64,000 nucleotides of DNA from Sebaldella termitidis ATCC 33386 (GCF_000024405.1 NC_013517.1:3999989-4063988); one strand, 5' to 3'; positions 8,362 to 16,408 are shown, numbered from the stretch's first letter. Program-made: numbers and translations. Notes: generated by a model not told the origin, from the letters alone.

Positions 8362-9690
8362 TTATATTAACAGACTATAAGGGTCTTCTATTAATTTCTT
8401 TACATACTGCATAAACTCTGCTCCAAGTGCTCCGTCTATTACTCTGTGATCAAATGTTGCACTAAGGTAAATTACTTTCTTTACTGATATTTTTCCTGCT
8501 TTTGCCACAGGCTTTTCTTCTATTGTTCCTACTCCTATTATACAGCTGTTTGGCTGGTTTATTATCGGATTAAAGTAATGAACTCCATACATTCCAAGAT
8601 TGCTTAATGTTATTGTACTTCCGCTCTGTTCTGCTGCTCCCAGTTTTCCTTCTCTTGCTTTTTTGATCAGATCTTTTCCTTCTGTAAGTATATTTCTTAT
8701 TCCTTTATCTTCTGTATTCTTTACTACAGGCACCATTAATACCCCGTTCCCTGATACTGCAAAGCCTACATTTATCTCTTTATGACAAAGGATTCCTTTA
8801 TCTGTTAATGATACATTTATATCCGGGTATTTTCTTACTCCTCTGCTTACTGCCAGAATAAGAAGATCATTTATTGTCAGCTTTTCTCCTGTTTCATCCA
8901 TCAGCGGTGCGGCTATTTTATCTTTCAGTTTTAGTAATTTATTTACTCCTACTTCTATATTAAGTGTAAATGTCGGTGCTGAGAACTGACTTTCTGTCAT
9001 TCTGTCCCCTATTACTTTTCTTATTCCTGAATATGGTTTCAGCTCTGCTTCTTTTGATATTATTTCCGGAGCTGCATTAAGAACAAGATCTCTTTTGAAT
9101 ATCTTTCCTTTTGCTCCTGTTCCGCTTATACCGTCCAGGTCTATTCCTTCCTGTCCTGCTATTTTTCTTGCAAGAGGAGTAGCCTTTACTGTACTTCCTG
9201 CTGCGAAGCTTTCCACATCTGCAAGCTGGACTCTTCCTTTCGGTCCTGAGCCTGGTATATCCCCGAGGTTCAGATTATTATCTCTTGCTTTCTTTCTTGC
9301 TGCTGGTGTTGCCCTGTTTAGTTTATCTGACTGCATAAGAGATTTATTAAAGAAGACAGAGTTTTCTTCTGTTTCCTTTTTGTCAGGTTTCTTTTCATCC
9401 TTGATTACTTCCGCTGTTTTGGCTTTTTCTTCTCTTTCACTTACGGTTTCACCTTTCTCACCTATATATCCTATTACTGTAAATACCGGCAGCACTTCAT
9501 CTTCAAATCTTACTTTTTTTATCAGAAAACCTGAGCTTTCAGCCTCTACTTCCATATTAACCTTATCTGTTAATATTTCTACTATAGGCTCCCCTTCTTT
9601 TATTTCATCTCCTTCACTTTTCAGCCATTTTACTATTGTTCCTTCTTCCATTGACATTCCTGCCTTTGGCATTATTATCTCTACTGACAT
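8362..9690 (-). CDS. acoC: dihydrolipoyl acyltransferase (E2) of an acetoin-dehydrogenase-type complex
   Basis: Core of a 2-oxo-acid/acyloin dehydrogenase complex: its lipoyl arm carries the acyl group from E1 to coenzyme A. Order of domains in 442 residues: lipoyl domain (1-80, Lys43 in TDKVN), charged linker, two consecutive peripheral-subunit-binding motifs (around 128-160, TPAARKKARDNNLNL, and around 172-205, TPLARKIAGQEGIDL), then the catalytic domain ending with FDHRVIDG (His415, Asp419). Two subunit-binding domains in one E2 are unusual. It sits 39 nt after E1 beta and 19 nt before E3. Substrate specificity lies in E1 and is not certain; acoC is by resemblance. Confidence 0.92.
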   Translation of the reverse strand: MSVEIIMPKAGMSMEEGTIVKWLKSEGDEIKEGEPIVEILTDKVNMEVEAESSGFLIKKVRFEDEVLPVFTVIGYIGEKGETVSEREEKAKTAEVIKDEKKPDKKETEENSVFFNKSLMQSDKLNRATPAARKKARDNNLNLGDIPGSGPKGRVQLADVESFAAGSTVKATPLARKIAGQEGIDLDGISGTGAKGKIFKRDLVLNAAPEIISKEAELKPYSGIRKVIGDRMTESQFSAPTFTLNIEVGVNKLLKLKDKIAAPLMDETGEKLTINDLLILAVSRGVRKYPDINVSLTDKGILCHKEINVGFAVSGNGVLMVPVVKNTEDKGIRNILTEGKDLIKKAREGKLGAAEQSGSTITLSNLGMYGVHYFNPIINQPNSCIIGVGTIEEKPVAKAGKISVKKVIYLSATFDHRVIDGALGAEFMQYVKKLIEDPYSLLI

Positions 9691-9729
9691 GTTTCCTCCT
9701 TCTTAGAAAGTTCTAAAAGCGGTTTTCTT

Positions 9730-10713
9730 TTATTTTCTGTTCATTGCCTTATATATTGCTTCTGTTATATCTTCCTTACTTGGTACTACATAGGCTTCCA
9801 GCTTAGGGTTATATGGTATAGGTGTATTTTTTCCCGAAAGTCTTATTATCTCTGAATCAAGATAATCAAATGCTTCGCTTTCCACTACTTCTGATACTAT
9901 TTCCCCTGCATAGCTTCCTCTTTTTACCGCTTCATTAACTACTATAAGTCTTCCTGTTTTGATTACAGAATTCTTTATTGTTTCTATATCAAGAGGTACA
10001 AGTGTTCTCGGATCAATTACTTCTACATCTATTCCGTCTTTTGCTGCTTCTTCTGCTGCTTCAAGAACTCTCGGAAGCATTCTTCCATATGTAACTACAG
10101 TAACATCTTTACCGGTTCTTTTTATATCAGCAACACCTAAAGGGATAGTATATTCTTCCTCAGGTACTTCGCCTTTTGTTCTGTACAGAAGCTTCTGTTC
10201 CACGAAGATAACAGGATTATTATCTCTGATAGAACTTTTTAGAAGACCTTTTACATCATAAGGTGTAGAAGGTGCAACAACTTTCAGTCCCGGAATATGA
10301 CAGAACCATGCTTCCAGACTTTGTGAATGCTGGGCGGCAGCTCCTGTACCTGATCCTGCAGGACATCTTAATACAAAGGGAACCTGTGCTTTACCGCCGA
10401 ACATATATCTCATTTTAGCTGCCTGGTTAACAATGGCATCCATAGCAATAGTAGAAAAGTCCATAAACATAAGTTCTGCTATTGGTCTCATACCTGTAAC
10501 TGCCGATCCAGCAGCAGCACCGGCAATAACTGCTTCAGATATCGGAGTATCTCTTACTCTCTCTTCACCGAATTCATCTATCATTCCTACAGATACACCA
10601 AAGGCTCCGCCGTATATACCTACATCTTCCCCTAACAGATATACATTTTCATCCCTTCTCATTTCTTCCGACATAGCTTCTCTGATTGCTTCTGCATATG
10701 TTATTTCTCTCAT
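9730..10713 (-). CDS. acoB: TPP-dependent dehydrogenase E1 beta subunit
   Basis: Beta subunit of a heterotetrameric E1 (327 residues, the usual length). It has the transketolase-type pyrimidine-binding domain ([20 protein letters not shown] with the conserved glutamate near 59; ELMFMDF) and the C-terminal transketolase domain ([27 protein letters not shown]). The pattern is closest to acetoin/pyruvate dehydrogenase E1 beta. It is separated from E1 alpha by about 250 bp containing a tandem 106-bp repeat, which is unusual for subunits that need equal expression. A CCTCC-complement ribosome binding site directly precedes the start. Confidence 0.93.
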   Translation of the reverse strand: MREITYAEAIREAMSEEMRRDENVYLLGEDVGIYGGAFGVSVGMIDEFGEERVRDTPISEAVIAGAAAGSAVTGMRPIAELMFMDFSTIAMDAIVNQAAKMRYMFGGKAQVPFVLRCPAGSGTGAAAQHSQSLEAWFCHIPGLKVVAPSTPYDVKGLLKSSIRDNNPVIFVEQKLLYRTKGEVPEEEYTIPLGVADIKRTGKDVTVVTYGRMLPRVLEAAEEAAKDGIDVEVIDPRTLVPLDIETIKNSVIKTGRLIVVNEAVKRGSYAGEIVSEVVESEAFDYLDSEIIRLSGKNTPIPYNPKLEAYVVPSKEDITEAIYKAMNRK

Positions 10714-10724
10714 TTTTTTCCTCC

Positions 10725-10936
10725 TAGTGTTTTGTCTAACTTAATTTCAAAAAACATAGACCTCTTAATGTCAAAACACTTGTGCCCCAAGCTGACTCTC
10801 ATATTTTAAAATACAGATAAGGCAGGGTGCTAGTGTTTTGTCTAACTTAATTTCAAAAAACATAGACCTCTCAATGTCAAAACACTTGTGCCCCAACCCG
10901 ACACTCATATTTCAAAATGCGGATAAAACAGGGTGC
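10725..10936 (-). repeat. two tandem 106-bp repeats between the E1 alpha and E1 beta genes
   Basis: Copies at 10725-10830 and 10831-10936 match over nearly their whole length; I see only about ten substitutions. Each contains the inverted arms AGTGTTTTG and CAAAACACT about 35 bp apart, so each can form a stem-loop in RNA. A diverged relative lies at 14565-14640 and similar arms occur at 26843-26889. No ORF spans the repeats. They may affect processing or stability of the mRNA between the two E1 genes, but that is inference. Confidence 0.85.
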
Positions 10937-10961
10937 TTGTGTTCTTGCTTACTTTTTATGC

Positions 10962-11924
10962 TTAATCAGCATATACATCAGTCAATGCTGTTTCCAATTC
11001 AGGATCAGGTGAATTATTAGCAAATTCCACTGCCTTTTCTATATCTGCCTTAGCCTGTTCCTCTATTGCAGTTAATTCCGCCTCTTTAAATATTTTTTCG
11101 CTTACAAGATACTTTTTCATTCTTTCTATAGGGTCCTTTGATTTCCAGTCCTCTATTTCTTCCTTTGTTCTGTATACATTGGCATCACTCTTTGAGTGTC
11201 CGAGCCATCTGTAAGTTTTGCTTTCCACAAGTACAGGTCCGTTTCCTTCCCTTACATACTTAAATATTTCAAGCATTTTATCATAAAGTCCCACAGCATC
11301 ATTTCCGTCAACTATATGTCCGGGAATACCGTAGCTTGATGCTCTGTCTGCGATATTTGTAATATTCATGTGTCTTTCCATTGACATAGACATACCGTAA
11401 AGATTGTTTTCGCAATAAAAGATAACAGGAAGCTTCCATATCGATGCCAGATTAAGAGCCTCATGAAAACTGCCTTCATTAGCAGCACCATCCCCAAAAA
11501 AGCAAAGTACAATTTTTCCTGTTTTTTTCATTTGCTGTGTTAATGCAGCACCTACCGAGAGACCATGTCCTCCACCCACTACACCGTTAGCTCCGAGATT
11601 TCCAGAATCAATATCGGCAATGTGCATAGAACCGCCTTTACCTTTACAGTAACCCGTAGCCTTACCAAGAAGCTCGGCCATCATTTTATTAAGGTCTACT
11701 CCTTTACCTATTACCTGACTGTGTCCTCTGTGTGTAGAAGTAATTAAGTCGCCGTCTTCAAGTGCCATGCAGGGAGCTACTCCCGAGGCTTCCTCACCCA
11801 TAGAAAGGTGTGTAGTTCCGTGAACCATTCCTCTTGAAAAGAACCATGATACTTTTTGTTCAAAGGCTCTTGCCTCATTCATTCTTTTGTACATTTCTCG
11901 ATATGTTTCTTTTTTTACTTTCAT
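10962..11924 (-). CDS. acoA: TPP-dependent dehydrogenase E1 alpha subunit
   Basis: Alpha subunit of the E1 component, which binds TPP and cleaves the substrate next to its carbonyl. It has 320 residues with GGSMHIAD near 97-104, the TPP/Mg motif GDGAANEGSFHEA (GDG at 144-146) and the partner asparagines in CENNLYGMS (173-174). The family covers acetoin, pyruvate and branched-chain dehydrogenases; the short length and the accompanying E3 with a lipoyl domain favour the acetoin type. Acetoin is a methyl acyloin, so another methyl acyloin such as a 1-deoxy-ketose phosphate is a reasonable alternative substrate here given the PTS and DRL-like neighbours. Confidence 0.92.
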   Translation of the reverse strand: MKVKKETYREMYKRMNEARAFEQKVSWFFSRGMVHGTTHLSMGEEASGVAPCMALEDGDLITSTHRGHSQVIGKGVDLNKMMAELLGKATGYCKGKGGSMHIADIDSGNLGANGVVGGGHGLSVGAALTQQMKKTGKIVLCFFGDGAANEGSFHEALNLASIWKLPVIFYCENNLYGMSMSMERHMNITNIADRASSYGIPGHIVDGNDAVGLYDKMLEIFKYVREGNGPVLVESKTYRWLGHSKSDANVYRTKEEIEDWKSKDPIERMKKYLVSEKIFKEAELTAIEEQAKADIEKAVEFANNSPDPELETALTDVYAD

Positions 11925-12062
11925 TTCTCTCTCTCCTTTGCTTTTTCATTCTTGAATTCCCACTTTTAACCGATACTTATTTTTACACAGACTTTCCCCT
12001 GATAAAACCCGGATTAAAAGAGAATATTTAAGAAGGAAAATCCTAAAAAGTTATTTTTATTG

Positions 12063-12335
12063 TTATAAATAACGGATCACTTCTTCACATACTGTTTTAA
12101 TCCCGTTTTTTGTTTCTATTTCATTTCCTGATACCACGGGTACCTTTGTTTCTATATGGTTTTTACCTAATATTACTATTACGTCGGGAATCTTTGTTTC
12201 CTTATTTATTTCGTATACATTTCTCCCTCTTACTTCCACATCTATATTTCTTCCTCTGCAGTATTCCGATATTGTCTGCATTGTATAATTCATTTTTTTG
12301 ACAGATACCCCTGCTGCCACTAATACTTTTTTCAT
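12063..12335 (-). CDS. GatB-like PTS IIB domain protein lacking the phosphoacceptor cysteine
   Basis: A 90-residue protein that aligns by eye to galactitol-type PTS IIB proteins: an opening strand KKVLVAAG, a helix with ISEYCRGRNIDVEV, and the ending PVVSGNEIETKNGIKTV. In GatB the residue after VA is the phosphorylated cysteine of the ACGG motif; here it is alanine (VAAGVS). The only cysteines (CRGR and VCEE) are in positions not used for phosphotransfer. It leads the E1-E2-E3 genes and has a strong GGGAGG ribosome binding site. It might be a sensor, a structural partner of the PTS or a relic. Family assignment is by fold pattern, not by a search. Confidence 0.65.
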   Translation of the reverse strand: MKKVLVAAGVSVKKMNYTMQTISEYCRGRNIDVEVRGRNVYEINKETKIPDVIVILGKNHIETKVPVVSGNEIETKNGIKTVCEEVIRYL

Positions 12336-12427
12336 ACTATTTCCTCCCGAGCTCAGTATATATTTATGATATTTTTCTTTCCAATAATAACCCGTTTAAT
12401 ATAATAATTTTTTATTTTCTTTGAAAC

Positions 12428-12478
12428 AAAAAGAGTATCCGGAAATTAAATTTTACTTTTTATTCCAATACTCTTTTT
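12428..12478 (-). terminator. terminator after the PTS genes
   Basis: Arms AAAAAGAGTAT and ATACTCTTTTT, extended by TGGAA/TTCCG with a bulge, form a stem followed in the minus direction by CTTTTTG. It divides the PTS unit from the dehydrogenase-complex unit, possibly allowing partial read-through. Confidence 0.75.
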
Positions 12479-12483
12479 ATTTA

Positions 12484-12515
12484 CACAGACTCATAAATTT
12501 CCATATGAGTCTGTG
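12484..12515 (-). other. perfect inverted repeat just upstream of the terminator
   Basis: CACAGACTCAT and ATGAGTCTGTG are perfect 11-bp arms with a 10-bp loop, between srlB and the terminator. There is no T tract, so it is not itself a terminator. It may protect the 3' end of the PTS transcript or bind a regulator. Confidence 0.6.
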
Positions 12516-12571
12516 CTTTCTGTAAAATTTAATTTTCTACAATTTGTCTTAATAATTTTTCTATATAAATA

Positions 12572-12928
12572 CTATTTAAAACTTATATAATCTCCTATTT
12601 CAATCACCGGATGATTTTCTCCTGCAAGTTCGATCTGTCCCGGAACTTCTGCTTCAGACTTCCCTGTGAACTTAAATGTACAATGTCCCAGTTCTTTCAG
12701 AGTAAGCATAGCTTCTGTTCCTACAGCCGTTACTTTATATCCGTGTTTCCCGAGAATTATTTCATCTCCGACTTTTATATCTCTTTTTATTTCACCTTCT
12801 TCGTGCAAAACAGCTATTTCAGCCAGTTCCTCAGGTGCTATATCATCAAATATTATCAAACATCCGCATTCCTCGTATAATTCCATTGCGCTCATTCCGA
12901 TTTTGTTAACCTTAACGTTATAATTCAT
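12572..12928 (-). CDS. srlB: glucitol-type PTS enzyme IIA
   Basis: IIA component of a glucitol/sorbitol-family PTS (118 residues). It receives phosphate from HPr on a histidine, here His42 in AEIAVLHEEG, and passes it to the IIB domain of SrlE. The later motif GKHGYKVTAVG is typical of the family. It follows srlE by 17 nt. The family is known for sorbitol, but members also transport other polyols, so the substrate is left open. Confidence 0.9.
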   Translation of the reverse strand: MNYNVKVNKIGMSAMELYEECGCLIIFDDIAPEELAEIAVLHEEGEIKRDIKVGDEIILGKHGYKVTAVGTEAMLTLKELGHCTFKFTGKSEAEVPGQIELAGENHPVIEIGDYISFK

Positions 12929-12945
12929 GTACCTTTCCTTTCCGA

Positions 12946-13956
12946 CTAAAATAATCCTATACTTGCTATATAAGCCAATACTACAGACAGCGGACCGGTT
13001 ACCAGTCTTGAGAACAGTATTGCAGGTACCCCTACTTCTATTGTTTCAGCTTCTGCGTCTCCCAAGCTTAGTCCTACCGGTATAAAGTCACATCCTACCT
13101 GTGGATCAATAGCGAACAGTGCCGGTAATGCCAGTGATGCCGGTATAGTTCCAAGACCTATCTGAGTTCCTACCAACACTCCTACTACTTGAGCTATAAC
13201 AGCTCCCGGACCTAATAATGGTGAAAATACAGGTATTGCACATATTATGGAAATTATAAGCAGTCCTATCATATTTCCTGCAAGCGGAGCAAGTTTGTTA
13301 GCTATGAAATCTCCTATTCCCGTACCCAGAATTATCCCTATTAGCATACTTGTAAAAGCCATAAACGGTAATATATTTTTTATTACAGTTTCTATTACTT
13401 CTCTACCTGATTGATAGAAAACAGCAATTACTCCGCCTGTAGCTTTTCCAAGTCTAGTCAGAAAACCTTCTTTTTCATACTTCGTATCTGCCAGCTTTTC
13501 TCTTGCTTCTTTTTTCAGTGCTTCACCTTTCTGCTTATTTGTCATTCCTTCCATAGCATCAGTTTCCGCAGCTGCAGTTACTTCTCCTTCTTCTGCAAGA
13601 GTTACGTTTTTATCTTTTACATCTGATACGTAAATATCTGAAGTTATATACTGCGCCAATGGACCAGCCTGTCCCACAGGCATTACATTTATAGTAAATA
13701 TTCTTTTCTTTGGATACACGCCGCATCTTGCTGTTCCGCCGCAGTCTACTATTACCACCATTATTTCATCTTCAGGTACTCCCGTAACAAATCCGTTAAC
13801 TATCTCGCAGCCAGTCAGTTCAGCCAGTTTATATGCTAAAGGATGAATTGTTTTCCCGGTTATACTTACTATCTTATTCTTTTTTTCAGTAGGAGTGATA
13901 ATTAACGGACCACCCCATCCATTCGGACCTTTTTCTATTTTTACCGCTTTATACAT
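12946..13956 (-). CDS. srlE: glucitol-type PTS enzyme IIB plus IIC1
   Basis: A membrane protein fusing the cytoplasmic IIB domain with part of the transport channel. The phosphoacceptor region [15 protein letters not shown] contains Cys72 and Cys78; after about residue 165 there are hydrophobic transmembrane segments (for example [20 protein letters not shown]). I chose the ATG at 13956 (MYKAVK) because GAGGAGG lies six bases upstream; an earlier GTG overlaps that site. The sequence overlaps the end of srlA region closely, so the two are translationally coupled. Together with SrlA and SrlB it brings in and phosphorylates a sugar alcohol. Confidence 0.92.
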   Translation of the reverse strand: MYKAVKIEKGPNGWGGPLIITPTEKKNKIVSITGKTIHPLAYKLAELTGCEIVNGFVTGVPEDEIMVVIVDCGGTARCGVYPKKRIFTINVMPVGQAGPLAQYITSDIYVSDVKDKNVTLAEEGEVTAAAETDAMEGMTNKQKGEALKKEAREKLADTKYEKEGFLTRLGKATGGVIAVFYQSGREVIETVIKNILPFMAFTSMLIGIILGTGIGDFIANKLAPLAGNMIGLLIISIICAIPVFSPLLGPGAVIAQVVGVLVGTQIGLGTIPASLALPALFAIDPQVGCDFIPVGLSLGDAEAETIEVGVPAILFSRLVTGPLSVVLAYIASIGLF

Positions 13957-13967
13957 ACTCATCCTCC

Positions 13968-14519
13968 TCACCCAGCTTTAGCTACTTTTTTAGATTTTCT
14001 ACCCATTAGTATAAGAGTTATTCTTTCTGTCAATACTCCTCTTATGAAAATAACCAGTATCCCCACAAGGAAATATCTTGTTGCAAGACCTGCTATTGGA
14101 AGCCCTAACTGTGTTATCCCGTTTGCGATTCCCATATAGACAAACAGCTCTCCTGCATTAGCATGCGGGAATAAACCTGTCACCGGGTGAACAAATGAAA
14201 CTGCCGAATCATAAAATGCCGGTTTGTACTTTTCTTCAACGAATTTCCCAAAAGTGTAACACATTGGGTTAGTTAAAAATAATACTGCTAATATTGGTAG
14301 TAATGTATATCTTGTAATTATATTCTTAGATGCCCATCTAGCTGCTGTATTTACCCTTTCTTCCCCGATTAACTTTATAACAGCCGTTATTCCTGTCATC
14401 AATACCACAAGTAATGGAATTATTCCTGAAACCCAGCCGGCAAATACTTCTCCGCCTTGTTGGAACAAACCTATAAAGTGCGTTGCGATTTTTGATATAA
14501 AATCGATAATACCAAACAT
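13968..14519 (-). CDS. srlA: glucitol-type PTS enzyme IIC2
   Basis: Membrane subunit of the glucitol-type PTS (183 residues) with several hydrophobic segments, including [20 protein letters not shown] and [18 protein letters not shown]. The charged stretch [15 protein letters not shown] between segments is typical of SrlA. Its stop lies 11 nt before the chosen srlE start. It follows the DRL-like oxidoreductase gene after a 218-bp gap that holds a diverged copy of the 106-bp repeat. Confidence 0.92.
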   Translation of the reverse strand: MFGIIDFISKIATHFIGLFQQGGEVFAGWVSGIIPLLVVLMTGITAVIKLIGEERVNTAARWASKNIITRYTLLPILAVLFLTNPMCYTFGKFVEEKYKPAFYDSAVSFVHPVTGLFPHANAGELFVYMGIANGITQLGLPIAGLATRYFLVGILVIFIRGVLTERITLILMGRKSKKVAKAG

Positions 14520-14564
14520 CCTAAACCTCCTATATTTTTAATTACTAGTTTCTGCATGATTAAA

Positions 14565-14640
14565 ATTTCAAATATCAATGCCAAAACACCTGTACCCTGT
14601 TTTATACCCCAGTTCAAAATTATAGCAGACAAGGTACTAA
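14565..14640 (-). repeat. diverged copy of the 106-bp repeat before srlA
   Basis: The segment TCAATGCCAAAACACCTGTA and its right-hand flank align with TCAATGTCAAAACACTTGTG and flank in the tandem repeats at 10725-10936, with more substitutions and no clear left arm. It lies between the oxidoreductase gene and srlA. Confidence 0.55.
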
Positions 14641-14737
14641 AATTCAGATCCTCTTTTATGCACTAAGATTTTTACTGTATCTTTACAGATACATTTTCCG
14701 ATAAAATTACAAGAATTTATTTATTCCTTTCTAAAAA

Positions 14738-16030
14738 TTAACCAAATAATTTGTCCTGTACTCTTCTTAACTGCAGTATGAATGAACTTTCATCAAGCTC
14801 TACCATATCATAAGTTATTACTTCACCTTTTTTAACATCTTTTACCAGCTTTGTTTTTTTAGTTATCAATCCTACAGGAAGTGCGTTCATTTCTTTTGCT
14901 GTTTCATATACTTCCACCGAACCGTATACTGTATATCCTCCGATTCCGTCTAAGTTTTCTCCTGCTTTAAGATCTTTTTTAGCTATTGTAATTACTTCTG
15001 AAACAAGTCCTCCCATTGGTGCTATTGTAGCTTCATGGTCTATTACTGCTTTTGCAGCTGATAATGGTGTTTCAAGACTGCACAGGTGATATGGTCTGTA
15101 TAAGATGTAGTTCGGCCCGTCTCCCATGTCCAGATATTTCATCTCTTTTCTTACTTCCTCCAGTTTGCTTGATACTACTACGAATACTCCTGGTGCTATT
15201 CCGTCTACGAAATCTACTACACCGTATTTACTAAGTATTCCTCCTTCTTCTTTCAGACTGAATACTTTTGGTACATCATTTACTTCACCTTTTATTCCGT
15301 GTGCTCCTCTTACATCAGGTATATATCCTGTAGAATTTGACATTACTGCTAATTCAACCATTGTTTTACTTCCTTCTTTAAATGAAGCAAGCATATGTGC
15401 ACTGACTCCTCTTCTTTCAGCTTCTTCGGCTACTGTATCAGGATTACAGTCTTTATCAATTTTATTATTTTTTCCTTTTCCTATTACTCTTACATCGAAT
15501 CCTGCTGCTTTTGCAAAATCATATAATTCTTTTGTTGCTGCAGGTTCGTCTCCTGCTGCTCCTGTATAAACTACTCCTGCATTATCAGCCAGTTTTTTTA
15601 ATAATGGTCCGATAACTACATCAGTTTCAGCATTCAACATTACTAAGTGTTTTTTACCCATGATAGTATCAAGTGCTATCTTAGCCCCTACTTCTGTTAC
15701 TCCTGTTGCTTCGATCAGAACTTCTATTTTTTTAGAATCTGTTACTACTTTCGAATCATCTGTTACAACAAAGTTTCCTTGTGCTATCCATTCATCAGCT
15801 TCACATGAGCATTTTGTATACTTTATTTTATCTTCGCTCACTCCTGCGTGCAGTAAAGCTTTTTTAGCCAGCTCTGTATTTATATCCACTACTATTGCAG
15901 GATTCATTCCTTCCATAAGATACATTTGGCTTACCATTCCCTGACCCATTTGTCCTGCACCTATTATTCCTGTAAGTATTGGTGTTCCGGCTTTCTCAAG
16001 CTTTTCCAGCTTATAGTTCAATCCTAACAT
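14738..16030 (-). CDS. DXR-like (DRL family) SAF-domain NAD(P) oxidoreductase
   Basis: A 430-residue oxidoreductase with a homoserine-dehydrogenase-like NAD(P) fold (IIGAGQMGQGM at about 22-32), a central catalytic domain (TGAAGDEPAATKELYDF; GKGKNNKID) and a C-terminal SAF domain (about 353-430, with VKKGEVITYDMVELDESS). This architecture is that of the DRL family, whose Brucella member converts 1-deoxy-D-xylulose 5-phosphate to 2-C-methyl-D-erythritol 4-phosphate; many paralogues have unknown roles. The start at 16030 has AGGAGG six bases upstream; an earlier in-frame ATG has none. It is the first gene of a PTS operon that lacks a sorbitol-6-phosphate dehydrogenase, so it probably oxidises the phosphorylated polyol. 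Confidence 0.75.
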   Translation of the reverse strand: MLGLNYKLEKLEKAGTPILTGIIGAGQMGQGMVSQMYLMEGMNPAIVVDINTELAKKALLHAGVSEDKIKYTKCSCEADEWIAQGNFVVTDDSKVVTDSKKIEVLIEATGVTEVGAKIALDTIMGKKHLVMLNAETDVVIGPLLKKLADNAGVVYTGAAGDEPAATKELYDFAKAAGFDVRVIGKGKNNKIDKDCNPDTVAEEAERRGVSAHMLASFKEGSKTMVELAVMSNSTGYIPDVRGAHGIKGEVNDVPKVFSLKEEGGILSKYGVVDFVDGIAPGVFVVVSSKLEEVRKEMKYLDMGDGPNYILYRPYHLCSLETPLSAAKAVIDHEATIAPMGGLVSEVITIAKKDLKAGENLDGIGGYTVYGSVEVYETAKEMNALPVGLITKKTKLVKDVKKGEVITYDMVELDESSFILQLRRVQDKLFG

Positions 16031-16058
16031 AAACTTCCTCCTAAAATATATTTTTATT

Positions 16059-16072
16059 TTTACATTTGTTTT
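16059..16072 (-). promoter_or_regulatory. candidate operator 1, downstream of the PTS-operon promoter
   Basis: TTTACATTTGTTTT resembles the palindrome at the sorC promoter. It lies about 15-30 bases after the expected start of transcription, a place where repressors act. Confidence 0.5.
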
Positions 16073-16094
16073 CACGTTTTACTTTTGATAATTA

Positions 16095-16122
16095 ATTATA
16101 CTTCATTTTTTACCATTGTCAA
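16095..16122 (-). promoter_or_regulatory. promoter of the DRL-PTS operon
   Basis: Minus-strand TTGACA (16117-16122) and TATAAT (16095-16100) are 16 bp apart. The 5' leader to the start codon is about 57 nt. Candidate operators lie on both sides. Confidence 0.85.
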
Positions 16123-16148
16123 TATTATTTTTCTTTTTGAAAACATCG

Positions 16149-16162
16149 TTAACATTTGTAAA
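16149..16162 (-). promoter_or_regulatory. candidate operator 2, upstream of the -35
   Basis: TTAACATTTGTAAA, an imperfect palindrome related to the sorC-promoter site, starts 27 bp upstream of the -35 element. With site 1 it brackets the promoter, which would suit looping or activation. Confidence 0.5.
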
Positions 16163-16394
16163 AATATTCGTTTTATAATTAAAGGAAGTTATTTTATTTT
16201 TGTTCTTTCTTACTTACTATTAGTGATTTACAGATATTCGAATGTTTTTTTATTTTATATTTTTTTTATTATCAAACTAAAAGATAACTAAAATCAAAAA
16301 TAAAAATAATCATTTTTTATCATTTTTATTATAAGTAAATAAATAATATAATGGATTTAAGTATAACATATATAAATATTTCTTTACTTTTATG

Positions 16395-16408
16395 TTTGCA
16401 TTTGTAAA
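16395..16408 (-). promoter_or_regulatory. candidate operator 3, distal
   Basis: TTTGCATTTGTAAA repeats the motif 246 bp farther upstream than site 2. Apart from these sites and the promoter of the divergent gene, the AT-rich stretch 16123-16765 shows nothing else I can support. Confidence 0.4.

Noticed and set aside
10725-10936. CRISPR-like repeat
   Set aside because: Only two head-to-tail copies of 106 bp without spacers; this is a tandem duplication.
12336-12384. Separate promoter before the GatB-like gene (TTGGAA-N18-TATACT)
   Set aside because: Its start point would fall inside the ribosome binding site, leaving almost no leader; read-through from the PTS operon or another promoter is more likely.
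14738-16030. Homoserine dehydrogenase
   Set aside because: The NAD fold is similar, but the C-terminal SAF domain and PTS context do not fit amino-acid biosynthesis.
16085-16291. Small plus-strand gene in the PTS-operon upstream region
   Set aside because: The frame is mostly Ile, Phe and Tyr from AT-rich DNA, has no ribosome binding site and overlaps the operon promoter.
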